Of a stretch of 64,000 bases of DNA, positions 1 through 12,400 are shown in pieces (position 1 is the first letter of the stretch; every line of letters begins with the position of its first letter). Origin of the DNA: Cyanoderma ruficeps (lineage: Eukaryota; Chordata; Aves; Passeriformes; Timaliidae); NCBI GenBank assembly GCA_008694505.1, contig VZDJ01000116.1:21003057-21067056 (forward strand). Direction: 5' to 3'. A program made the position numbers and the translations under genes. The notes beneath the pieces are model-generated. The model had not been told where the DNA came from. It did not search any database and was given only the letters and a program-made list of their open reading frames with translations.

Positions 1-3000
1 AGGAGCAGCCTTGAGGTCCTCCAGAGCTCTGTGACCTGCTGCAGGGTTCACTCCCAGACATGAGAAACATTTGCTCTAAGTCAGCTGCTACATGGAGGAA
101 TAGATTGCTCTGTTGCCGTTCGAAACAGTTGTGTTTTGCTGGACCATGACTTTATGGCCTTTTTTCTTGTTTGTTTTTCAATTGCTCTCCACAGAAAAGA
201 AGAAAAGAACAAGCTTTTCACTGCTGGACATCTTTGATAAAATAATTCCTGGTGAAGGCTGCCTTTTCTTCATCTGTGCATATGACATTGCTGCAAAGTA
301 TTCATCTTAAGTTTGGCACCGTAAGGTGTTACTGAAAGATTCCCTGAGTAAAAAATGAAGTAAATGTATAGATAAATATTTAGGACACTGCACCCAAACT
401 TCTTTTCTGAACTGACTGAACTTCTTTGAAGAGTGAAAAACTGAATTCTGGTATTTTGCTACCAGGATAACTTTTGGCACTAGAAAAATTTGGAAAAAAC
501 CACGCAGAATTGGACCCTGAGTGTGGCAGACCTGGCTGCTGGGCTGCTGATTTATACCCTGCTGGAGCCCCCCTCTCCCAGCTTATTCCTGCAGTCACAA
601 TTCCTGGATAATCTAGTGATAAGTCCTCTCTGTGTAAGTCTGAGTTTGGTCTTGGTTCCACGATGCAGATACTTGACCTGAAATAGAGATACTTGACCCG
701 GCTCCTTGAACAGGGTTTGCCAGAATGAAGTTCCTGTTAATTTAGGCAGCATTTCCTTGGCACAAACAGCTCTCCAAGGTCATTGTCTCTGCTGTGCTGT
801 CACCCAGACAGGGCACACTTCCACAGAGGACACCAAATGCAGCACTGGGCTCTCCTTTTCTCCAGGGAGTACCCAAAACACTGAGAATTCACGACCCCAG
901 CCAACCACATGGCCAACATGAAAAGGGAGTGGAGTCTCCTTGTTTTTCTCTTGGTTATGGGTTTGACCTGTAACCTAAGCACAGTCCAAATATTTATACT
1001 TCAGAGATGTTAGCTAAAAGTAATTTTGCATTTATTATTTTAAAACAAATATCTTGTGGCTTTAAACCACCCTCAAAATCTAGTGGGGACAGAAGAGTTA
1101 AAATGTCCAGTTCAAAGGAAATCACCTGACTTGCTTACTTTGAAAGATTTACCATCTAGGCCTTCAGCATTGCAGTCTCAGGATAATGAGGATACATCCA
1201 ATACATTTTGAGAAGCAGTATAATTGCTTTCATCAACACCAGTGAGTATTTGGGTGAGATGGCTTTTAAACAGTGCAGCAGGGAGGAAAGAAAAGCTAAA
1301 TGCTGCTCTGCTGAGTGGGGCACGCACCGAGGAGAGCAAGGTAAGCAGTGCTGGATGCAGGGCAATCTTTCATCACTGTTGGCTCTGTGGGGGATAATTA
1401 GAGAATGTGTTCTGGCTGGTATGGATGGGATTTGGGCCAAACGGGGTTTTCTGTAGTAAAATAAGATGGTTGTAGCAACAGATGCAATGGTGGCAACTGC
1501 CTTTAAAGCCCAGTGTTAATTGGCTTAAACCTTTGCATTGGAGATTATCTGCTCCTGCTGTAGCTGTTGCTCACTGTTCCCAGAAATGCCTGTTCCTGAC
1601 CATGCTGCTGGGTGATGTGAGAGATGTGCAACCGTGTCAGGAGGGTGGTCAAGGACTAGGAAACGATTCACACCAGTGACATCCACCCACGAGGGGCCTG
1701 GGTTTGATTTGCCCTAAGCCCAGCAGCTGCTTTCATCATCACCTTAGCTTCACAGATTCCCACTGCTGAGGATGCAGCAGTGACTGGGACTGGGATGAGG
1801 GCACACACTTGGGCTGTACAAATAAAGTCTGTGGAAAATGAGACACAGTGAGGCTGGGTGGGGAAATGGTTGGTGTAAAGCAGATGATGCTACTGTACAC
1901 CCATCTGCAAAAGGAGTCAGCCTGAAATGCTGTGGGATCCACCACAGCAATTCCAGCAACAGAGAACATAAAGATTGGACCCTCCCCTCTTATTAACTGA
2001 CATTCTCACTTGGGATTGCGCAGACTGACATCTCCAAGTTATCAGATGTTTGGAGGAAGAGGTGAATTTTTAGCTGTTTATTCAGACCAAGATTTAATTA
2101 ATATTAAATAGATTAAATATTTGATGAAATAGACTGAAATTAAATATTTAGCTCCCTCTTCCCCCCAGATAGCAGCCCCAGTGGATGTTTATGTGGGCAG
2201 TAAAGCTAGAACATCCTCTGAATGTCAGAGTGTGTTCAAAGATCAGAGTTACATGTGAGTATCATCTGTGGATATGAATTAAACTTCTCTTGGATCCTTG
2301 TCTTTGGCAGCTCATGTAGGAACATGGTCTTCCTTCCTCTGGGATTATTGAGCCACGACCTGCTGGGACTTCAGGTACCACTTCAGTGCAGGCTGTCACC
2401 CTGTTCTCCTGCCACATTCATCTTCGGTGGGGAAAGAGGCCTCATGGGGAAGGGTTTTCTCCTGTGCTTCTCATTTATCAGGGCAGTGGACACAAACTGA
2501 GAAGAAAACAGCATTGCTTCATACAGATTAATTACATTCCTGAAGAAGAAAATGTGGAAAAATGGCATCTTGCCTGAGGGAGGGCAGCTAATTCCTCACC
2601 AGTCGTGCAGGCTGATGCTGTGTATCCCCCACCAGAGAGGAGTGGGGCCACTGTCCCCAAGTCAGAAATCATCTGCTTGGCCTTGGTGGTAAATGCTTAA
2701 CTAGAAATAGTCTTGCTGTCAAAATCCACCAGCCAGTGAGTGGAGACTGAAAACATGAGCCTTGGTTGGGTCCAGCCAATGATGGCTTAGAGCTACAGCC
2801 ATGGAGCCTGTCATGTATCCAGGGGTCAAGTGATGAGGGACACTGGGAGGTGTGGGGCTGGGGGTACATTTCCTTCAGTGCCCAGATTCTAGTGCTGGTG
2901 CTTGTCCCCCCTGCTGGCACTGGCAATATTGTAGCCAGAATTTGCTTGGGCTTGGCTACATTGAGCTTGTTTTAAAGTATGTGCACTATCCTAGCAGGAG

Positions 3001-6000
3001 TTTTCTAAACAAAAGTATTGTCATAACCCAGGAGAAGGACTTGTGTGTTTAGATAAGACCTCCCATCAAGAGTGAGGGTAAATCCAGTGCTCTTGTTGTC
3101 CAACAGACCACTTTGGTCTGCTGCAATATTTCAGAAGCAGTAGCAGAGTAATGGCCTGTGCCTCTCACCTCTGCCAGCATGACTGCATGGGGATGAAGCC
3201 AGTGCAACCAATTCAGAGTGGTTAAGTGACTTGCTAGAGGTTGAGTGAAAAAAGCTGTGGTAGATTAATAAAAGATGGCTTTAAATAATTCAGAATGGGC
3301 CAGCTGATGAAGCTTCACAGGACCAGAAAGCTGATCTCATTCAGCTTGATGTGAAGCTGTGCCTGGCCAGCTTTTTGGCAGGAGGTAAGGGATGTTGAGG
3401 ACCTCTGAGAGGGGGTCTCATGCTGTGTGGGCATGTTTGCCCACCCCAATCTCACTGCCGTCCTCAGAGACTCTTTGGGGATGGCAGGTTTGTGTTTGGT
3501 GTGGTGGCAATTGTTCTCTGTGTCCTTTGGTGTCTTTAGGGTCCCTTTTGGTTTCCTGCTGGGAAAGAGCCTCTCTGGTCTGGGTGGGCTTGTGAGTCCA
3601 TGATGCGGGGGGAGGGCAGCTCTACAATTTGCTGATGCTGGGCAAGGGGGTCTGGATTCCAAGGTCACCAAGGCCCATGGCGATGGTCCTTGCTTGAGGT
3701 GTGTGCCTCCCTAGTGCTCACAGCATCACCCGAGGGGCACCTGCAGACCCCTGAAGAAGCAGCCAGACTGTGGGGCTCCCAGCCTTTGCCCTCCTGTTCC
3801 TGTGGCTGCAGGCTGGCTGGCAGTCTGTTTGCAGACACCAGCACTCCATGCTTGCCTTGCCTCTGGATGCTGCAGCAATACCTCATTAAGTCCAGGTCTT
3901 TTTCTAGGAATCTGCTGGAGAAAACCTAAACAAACCTGTCTTTGTTTTTATGGCTTATCTTTGTGCTGCTGAATTGCCTTGGGTTTCACTGCTAGCAGGC
4001 AGCAGAACCCCCACACCCATTAGGGATGTCTTTTCTCTTATCCTGCCAGGTTTTCTCAGAGCTGTAAACATAGCCAAGCAGAGAAAACTATTTCCAGAGC
4101 AGATTTCGTAGGGGCCCCCCAGGACCACAGCCAGGCAGGCAGGTCAGCACCTGGGAAAGCCAGCCCTTGCTGGCAGCTCTCCTCTCCTTTTGATGACTTG
4201 CACCAGGTTCTTGATCTGCATTTTTAACTGTGGGACTGGTGAGGGCTGACTCCCCATCGTCGGGCACAGGTCTGGGGAGGCTGCCCTCTTGATGCACGGA
4301 TGTCAGTGGCACCAGGCCAATGCTGAATGGACCTGCTGTCACTCATATACGGCCCTCAAATTGGGGCTTCCTCTGCTGGGGAAGAGAATTAGGTGATAGC
4401 TGAGCTGATTGTACTTTTGCCTCGTGACACAGAAAAAGGCACATGCAAGAGGAGCCCAAAGAGAGTCTGATTAATGTGCTTCTGGAATTGGATTGTTTAA
4501 TGCAAACAGCTTTAGAGATATGACTAAAGTAGGAAAAGAAGCTTGGAAAAGACCCCATTTGGGATAAAAGCAAGGAAGGCTATTTTTTGCAAATACCAGT
4601 ATAGCTTCTTCTAAAAATAATATCTTGGATGTCTGTTCGAAAATGAGAACCAAATGTGATTCTGAACGGTCTAATGCAGCCTGTCATTTCAGAGGAGGAG
4701 GGATGGAGACCTCTCATTGGAGGCAGGGGATGTGCTTGCAGGCTCTCAGAGACACAGTAGAAACCCGACTGTGGAATCCAAAGCACAGCTTTGGAAGGAA
4801 ACGTGGATGTGAACGAGCAGCATTTGCCCACAGGCTGCTGGATTGCAGGTTCACACTTTGCCATACTGGCAGCCATCTCCAGTCATGGCTCTGGGAGGAT
4901 TTTTGAGAGTATGTGAGAGTTTCTGGGGATCAGGAGAACGGAATGTGGATGGCCATGCTTTCCCATCAGCAATGGTATTCATGTAAGAAAAGGAATACCC
5001 CACTGTTGACTTCTGGTGGTTTTAATTTTCTAAGCAGAAGCAGGAGCAAAATCAAAGGATGGGGTAGAAGAAGGAATGGTCCTTGCAAGAGAGGCCACAT
5101 CAGAGCTGTTTTTCTGTTCAACTATTTCAGGCCCTTTTTGGCTGTCCTTGCCTCTCTGGTGCACTGTTCCTGAGAATCTTGTAGAAGCATCAAGGTAGGT
5201 TTCTCTTCTTTTTGCACATCTTTGCCTCAGCATCTCAAGCAGATTTTTTTCATCAGCCAACAGCTGAGAACACTGTGTTCAAAGTGAGTTCAGGTTGCAA
5301 ACGTCAATGCTGGTGCCAAAGCCTTGCAAATGATTGAAAACCTTCAGGGTACCCTTCAGTCCTAACTCAGATAGCATACAAGCAGTTTTGGAGTGTTTTC
5401 ATAGACTTCTCACTAATCTAATATTAAGCTTTGCTCCAACTTTGCCCTTTCCAAGCTGTGATCCAGCTGTCCTCTGGCCCTTCTGTGAAAAGCTTACAAG
5501 AAGTTTTTTTCTTCGTTTGGAGCTGATGAATGTGTTTTATCTGAAAGGGACTGATCGGAGCAGTCCCCCTCAGGCAGGGGTACAGGGGACATGCACCCTG
5601 CAGAGTGCACAGTTCTCCAGCCCTGCCTGATGGCTTCACCTGACCTTGGCAAGGTATGCTGGGGAAAGGCCTGCCTGCTTCCTTTATGGCCAGTGTCTGT
5701 GGACAATACAATGATGAGGCACTGAGACCACCAGCCTGTGGAGCGTTTGTGTTGGGTAGCACTGGACCTTTCCTAACTATAAAGCAGAGTATGTCTCTGG
5801 AGGGAAAATTTGCCCTTGGATGTCCTTAAATGGATTTAATTCATCTGCCTCTGTCCGTATGGAAATGTAGATGATGTAATGATGGGACTGAGAAGCCAAG
5901 ATCACACCAGGAGTCAGCAATAGGTGATCTAATGGGAGAGGTTGGTAGGTGTCAGCTGCACTTCCCCAGGGGGTTTGTAGTGGCCTCAGCTGCTCTCACC

Positions 6001-9000
6001 TTTGTTAGCCCATTAGACAAATCCTTTGGCATGATGCCTAAGGCCAGGAGAGCTGTCAGGTGGCACAGGGAGGGCCAGATAGTTGTACACTGAGTCCCTT
6101 AGGCAGAGGGTTCTAAGCAAGCTCTCCACCTTGCAAGCTCAGAGCACCCTCTTTGCCCTTGCTTGGTAGACTTGTCTTCAAGATGACTTGTCCAAAAACA
6201 CACTTCATGGGACTTAAATAGGTCCTGCAGGCTGAAGCATCCCATGTCCTGCAAGCTGCATGATTTCCAGTCCTCACTACTAAAGAGAGGGGCTACTTCA
6301 GCCCAAAGTGTGCCTGAACTATCACAGGGACAAAGCTGCAATATTTCTTCGAGTTGTTTTGAAACTGACTGAATGACTGATGGCAGTGTTGGGACCTTTT
6401 CAGTGCTCAAAAGGGATGCCCCCCTCAAAACCAAAACAACACCAGAAGGTGTTTTTCTTGTGGCATGTTTTGGTTCTGTCACTGTGTGTAGTTTTTGTGA
6501 TCTCTTTGTTTTGCTCAACTGCATTGCTCTGGGCATGATGGGGAGGAAAATCCATCTTTCAGTAAATACTCCTCAAGCCATCTGCTGTCACAGCAGATTC
6601 CTGCATATCTCTCTGTTCCCAGAGAACAAAACCATTGTAAATCTGAAACTTCAGGTCATGTTCCATGCCTTCTGCTATCTGATCCATCTCACAGTACAAA
6701 ATTTTCAGTGTGTTTTGGATGCAACCCAAAATATTATGCTATAAGCATGAAGCAGCTGGAATACAGAATGTGAATCTCATGTGCAAAGACTTAAGAGGAT
6801 TTGGATTTCCAGGCCGGAGGAGGAAGAACATCTTGCAGCAAAAACTCTTCTGCAAGGCCCTGCTTTTGTCTCTCTGAGACACTGCAGGAGGGGAGACTTT
6901 TGCACTTGCTTGGGAAAAAACTCAGGCACTGTGCACTAAGTGCTCTGACACGCATCTTAATCCTTTTGTCATGGTACATGAAACTCGAGTGTGTTTCTCC
7001 ATCCCCAGCTGCATCAACAGTCTTTGGAGGCTTTATAGTTGAACACTGGGTTTCTCCTATTCTGGATCCCCACTCTCTAGCCTTGCTCTGCAATGACAGG
7101 GACTAAACCTTCTCCTGAGCTTCTCAGTGACTGTATCTGAGGATGAAGCAGCTGGCTTTGTGGGCAGACATTGGCCCATCTTTATGCCTGTCACAACTTA
7201 TTAATGTGCGGCATGACCACAGTGCCTCTGGAAAGAGCCCAGCACTAACTGCTCACTTCCTGGCCTTGTCATCCATTACTTCTGCCAGGTAGTCTCCAGA
7301 TCTGCTTTCTTTTGGATGCAATTTTTTTTAAGTGACAGTGCCCTCAAGGATTTTGGCAAAATAAAAGCAAAATGGAAAATCCTTCCTGGCAGGACCCATT
7401 CTTCTGACACAGCAGCAGCTGCCGTGGAGGAGAGTCAGCAGCAGGGATCCTCTTTGGAGGAGTTTACAGGCTGAGGATCAGAGCTTGTGCTTCTCTCCCT
7501 GCTTGGTAGCACAAGCTGCCTCCCTGCAGGGAGAGGTGGTAGCCAAATCAAGCTTGAAATGTGACATTCACAGCTCTAATTAGCTATATGCAGTTTCACT
7601 TTGACTCCAGAATCCAGCCTGAGCAGGTGAATGTGTCTTCCAACGCTTGCCAAAAGATAGTCTAGGAACTTCCTCAATGCAGTGACCAGCCAGTCCAGGA
7701 CTTAATAGATCCAGCCTGTTTAAATGTCTGCATTAAGGCAAGCTGAGTCACCCTGAGCACTCACTTTCTCTTGGTCCATGGTGAAGGGAATCTCCTGGCC
7801 AGCTCTAGGAAAATGCTCACTCTAGAGCTGCAACACTGGGAGGGAGAAATCTGGTCAAGGATGGAATAACATGCTTTCCTTCTGCCTTTTGTCCTGGTGG
7901 GCTCCATTCAACTCTACTGCCATAGGCTGACCATTTGCAGCTCTTCATAATTTATTAAGCCTTTACTGACTATTTTAATAAGAACAGCCACAGCAGAAAA
8001 AGAGAAAAGCATGGTAGGCATTTCTTATTAATGTTAGGATATGTAACCTTGGAGTGGGGCTCTGGGCAGGGACTGGAAGGGGATGCAGAAGATGACAGCA
8101 GTCCCTCATGTCTCGATTTCAAGGGCTGAGGAAGCTCATGAGTGCAAGTACATGATGCTCTCAAGGGTTTGCTGCTCTCATAAGCCAAAAGCAATGTCTA
8201 AGTTTTAAGAAAAGGTCTTTTTCCTTCATCTTCCCATCTCTTTCCCTTCCCCACTTCACACTGTTAATCACACTGGCAGGATGCCCTCCAGGCTGAGACT
8301 GTTCTGAGAGCAGGGTGAGAGGAGGATGCTGAGAAGGAACAGCAGGCTGCACATTTTTCTTCTCTAGCATGATTTAGCCATGATTAATGCACATGGAAAA
8401 TAATCAGCACATTCAGCCTAATTCTGCAGAATTATTGAAGGGATGATAACAAGGTTAGAGGAGATATTTTGCTGCTTTTAATATATTTTTCAGAAGGAGG
8501 GCAGGTGTTGTGCGAATCTGGTTAGGTGACATCAGCATCTCATATTAAGGCAGGGAGGAAAATTTGTCANTCTGCAGAAGGCATTGCTAGCCTGAGCTTT
8601 GGAGATCTCCTGTTACTTCCCAAAACCAGGTCAAAAGAAGCTCATTCATCATTAAAACAACACAGTCGGTATTAAAGGGAAGAGGGATGAAGAGGGATTG
8701 TAAATGGGGGATCTTTGGAAAATGGGATTATTATGCCTCGCTCTGAGCTGTTGATCACCTCAGCCTCTCCACCCCTCCTTTCAACGTGTGCCAGTGGGGC
8801 TGGGTACAGCAAATTGCTCCTGGCTCCTGGGGAAAATGCACCATGCAGGAGCGGGGTCAGGCAGACAGCTGGGACCTGAGCACATCCCTACAACGTGGTG
8901 CTCATCTTTACACACATCACCAAAGCTCTTGTGTTTCAAGTTAGGTCAGATGATATAGCTACTTCTAGTTTGCTTACTGCCCTGATCTCTATTTATCCCA

Positions 9001-9058
9001 TTAGGAAGGAAAACATCTCATTTTATAAGCCAGAGGTCTTGTAAAACTTTCTTCCCCT
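1..9058. other. No gene recognised; single-copy non-coding sequence
   Basis: I see no homologous coding sequence, RNA gene or clear interspersed repeat here. Short open frames occur on both strands, the longest about 145 codons on the minus strand at 6099-6536. None has a recognisable domain, compositional bias or supporting splice context, so I treat them as chance. Composition alternates between G-rich stretches (for example 3390-3660 and 4090-4340) and ordinary AT-rich sequence. One unresolved base lies at 8570. Confidence 0.6.
8570..8570. other. Ambiguous base (N)
   Basis: A single N interrupts otherwise normal sequence. It marks an unresolved consensus position in the assembly and has no biological meaning. 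Confidence 0.95.
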
Positions 9059-9119
9059 CATGTGTTAAAATGAAGTAATAAGATGTTGGTTTACTGGAGA
9101 GATTTTAATATTTCTCCAG

Positions 9120-9495
9120 ATTTTATAATGCACTAAATAATACACAAAAATTACTGATATGGAAAATATTAGAAAAGTCTATTTTGTGGTTTTAATTGCG
9201 TTCCTTTCTGGCCCAGGTAAGCATGTCAGCTACTTACTTTAATTGTGTTTTTTGTGACTTTGAATTAACATTTTATGTATTTTCCATTTTCTTGTAATTC
9301 CCATTTACCAACACAAAATTAACACTTCTTGTCCCTGCTGAGCTTACTGGTATTGGTTTTTTTCTTTAGTTTTCTAATTTTGCAAACTTTGATTAGGGTT
9401 TTCTTTTTTTCTCTGTAGGTTTCTATAGGTGTCCACGCCTGTTCAGAGACATTATTGCCCATAAGTGCTTAATTTCAGAGTCCAAAGGCACATAA
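9120..9495 (+). other. Candidate small two-exon gene, signal-peptide-like start
   Basis: An acceptor-like TTTCTCCAG precedes 9120. An ATG with favourable context (G at -3 and G at +4) lies at 9159. It opens a 58-nt segment ending at 9216 in CCCAG, followed by a consensus donor GTAAGC at 9217. A very pyrimidine-rich acceptor (CTTTTTTTCTCTGTAG) ends at 9418. Splicing out this 202-nt interval joins the frame in phase 1 and gives a 44-residue product ending at the TAA at 9493-9495. Residues 1-20 look like a signal peptide: basic residues at 5-6, an uninterrupted hydrophobic core at about 7-16, then small residues S-G-P-G. The remaining 24 residues contain two cysteines. A phase-1 intron just after a signal peptide is common in secreted proteins. 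The family is not recognised, and AT-rich DNA produces hydrophobic codons by chance, so the call is weak. It could also be a non-coding exon pair or coincidence. Confidence 0.22.
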
Positions 9496-12400
9496 TCTAA
9501 GACAGAGCTAGGAGTCCTGTGATCTCTGAGTCAAACTGCAAAGAACAATTGGATGCCATGGCATTTAGCAGTCAGGCTCTTGGGTGTTGCCTCATCACAG
9601 ATGAGAGCAAGGCTGGAGCTGCCTCCAGCTTTGCGTGGGTGTCTTGCTTCCTTCTGGGGCCATTGGAAGCAGTGGATGCCTGAGGCTGCACTGCATGGCA
9701 GAGCCTTGGGATTGAGACATCCAGGGAATACCCTCGCTGCCTTCCTGCCTGCCTTGGTGCTGGTGGTGCCTGCTGGGGGACTGCAGGCACGGAGCTGGGG
9801 ACTGGAGGTGGCACCGGTGTTGATGTGAGGATGTGGCAGCCCCGAGGGGCTGGGGCACAACACAACCCCTGCTGGGGTTTGGTTCCTGGGGGCAGCCAGG
9901 CCTCATTGGACCAGCTTGTCACATCATGGTTAGGTTTATCCTTTCAGATGCTCTGCAATGATCCCTTTTAGTAGTGGAAGAGCATTTGCCTTTGCATCCT
10001 CGCATATCAGGGTGCCCAGGCTTGGGTGAAAGGGTGCACAGAGAGTGGCACCCTCTGCAAATGAGATGGGTGTTCTGTCCTGGCAAGTGGGGAGCAGACT
10101 GAGGGGACAGAGGTGTCCAGGTGAGCTTGAGTGACCCAGCCAGGTCCCAGGTGTGCAGCTCTGTGCTCTGTACCAGGCCACCAGAACCTCTGGAGAGGTA
10201 CTGGGGTAGGAGTCATATTCCACTGCCTGTTTAGAAGTTGGCTGAATGTTCTTCTCCTCACAGATCAGCTTCAGGAAGATGCTGTAGGTTTGGAGATTGG
10301 AATGGAGATTATAGCTAATAATATTAAGCTTTAGGAGATAAGAACTAAACCTATGCAGGCCAGACCTGGATAGTCTTTAAATTTAGACCTGAATAGGTGT
10401 AAATGAAGAGGACAATCCCATGTGTTCTGCCATGTGATGAGACTTCCTGAGAAGGTCCAAAATGCTCAACAGCTCAGGGAAGAGCAGACAGATGTTGCCA
10501 GAGTCTCAACTCTTGGAGTTATTGTGCCCAAATGAATAGCAGTGATCTACCAGGTGGCCTAAATGGAGTGGCCCAGTGCTCCTTGCTGCTGAGGTGTCCA
10601 GCCAGCAGCAGGTGCATTTCCGTGAGACTGGGAAGAGACTGGGAAAAGGCTGGAGAGAGAGATGTGGCCTCCTGGTGCAGGCTTTGGCCTTGACTCACAA
10701 GAACAAGCACAAAGTTGTTCATGCAGATTCTTTTCAAATGAGGGAATGTCAATTTCCTCTCTGCAGGGTATGTTGGTCTGGTACCTGCCCAAGGTATTAA
10801 GAGGGAGATTTGCTTTTGACTGCGTAACCCGCCCTTGCAGAGAAAACCTGCTGAGGTTTTTTTTTCCTCTCTTTCATGATAAGCACAAGAGTCTGTGGTG
10901 GTCACAAGATCCCTTCAGGAGCATCCTGACTCAAGCAGCTTGTTGCGTTGTTTGTAAAACTCCAATTTTCTTTTTGAGGAAAATCAATACAGCTCATTAT
11001 TTAGCCGAGAAAAGATCCCTGTGTCCATTCCACTGGAAAGCAGGCCCTGGGCAGGCTCAGCCACTGTTTGTAAGCCAGACAACAGGCTGATAGCCTTTGT
11101 CTTAAATTATCTGTTCCAAACTAAAACTGCCCCACTGAGAAGACTGATCAGCTTCCCGCAGACCACCAAAGAACTGCTCAACAAGTGAATACCACCAGCC
11201 TTAGGCAAAATACACACTGGAAAAAGAAGTAACAGCACAGAAGACACTTTTTTACACCTTCTGTGATGACTGTAAGTTCTCATGCTGCTTCTTCATTATA
11301 TCCTTTTTTCTAGGCTCTGGCTACATCATCAAGTCTTTTCATTTCAGTGCTAAGATGCAAGATGTAGTGCTACAAGGCTGAGAGATAGCCAAATATCCTT
11401 AGTTGAGCCTATTTTGAGTGGTGAGACAGAAGTCAGGTGTTTGGCCCAAACTTGTGATGAGTTCGGGACATTTATGTAAGTGCACAAGGTGTTTTAAAGC
11501 AGCTTTGGAATCTGAGAGGGGTTGAGACAGTTGAGTAGACAGTGCCCTTGCCTACCACGTGTGTGTTTGGCCTTGGGGACTGCACTGTTGGTCTCTGTGT
11601 TTATGCAGGATCTGGACTGGGGGCATCCTCACCTGCATTCCCTAGTAAATACATACTTTGGCTACTCATATGAATATATAGGCAGTGAAAACTGCTCCTT
11701 GATGCATCCCAGTTTCAGGATCCAAGACTATGATCCCTTCTCAGAAGTTTGCTACTTTAGAAAGTTGGAGGAGGTATTGATCCTGTGTGAAATGGAGAAT
11801 GCAGAGACAAAAAAATGCACATTGTGGCTGCTGAGCAATAGGATTGGGGGCTAAATAGTAATATTTTTGTGGTTTTGGTTTGAGATATGAATGAAGACAA
11901 TGAATGAACAGAAATTTAGCAGAGACATTTCACTGCAGTAAGTTCAGTGACAAGGTCAGTGAGATGAGAGGACCAATTGTGCATGGATAATTACTGAGAA
12001 GGTAACCTAATGGCTGGGGTACTTACTCAGCCAACCAGGAAGAGCTATAAACAAGGATGCAAACCTGGTAAATTCTTTTAAACAAATTTACTGTCTCGGC
12101 TATTCACAGGCTGCTTCAAAACCAGAGTGGATAACAAAAGGAAGACTGCAGTTTATTTTAAGGGAGTAATCAGCCAAGAAATATCTCTTCTCTCTCCAGA
12201 TCACCTTTGTGGCGGTCACTCTCGAGAGAAGATTTTGCATGCACGGAATGCTGGTGATCTTGGCCCCGCCTGTGTCTTCTCCATTGGGTGGTGAGGGGTG
12301 GCTTCCACCCTCTCCTGGGATGAGCAGCATGTTCGGGGCTGGGGGAATGTGTCCCAGCAGCAGGGAGGGGGGCAATGCTTGCAACAGCATTTTGTAGTGT

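Noticed and set aside
3205..3265. MIR/tRNA-SINE-like words (GGTTAAGTGACTTGCTAGAGGT)
   Set aside because: It resembles the MIR antisense core, but only about 25 bases match and no flanking MIR sequence is evident. Too short to call.
6099..6536. 145-codon minus-strand open frame
   Set aside because: No recognisable family, no splice or promoter context, and overlapping frames on the other strand. Chance at this length is expected in 64 kb.
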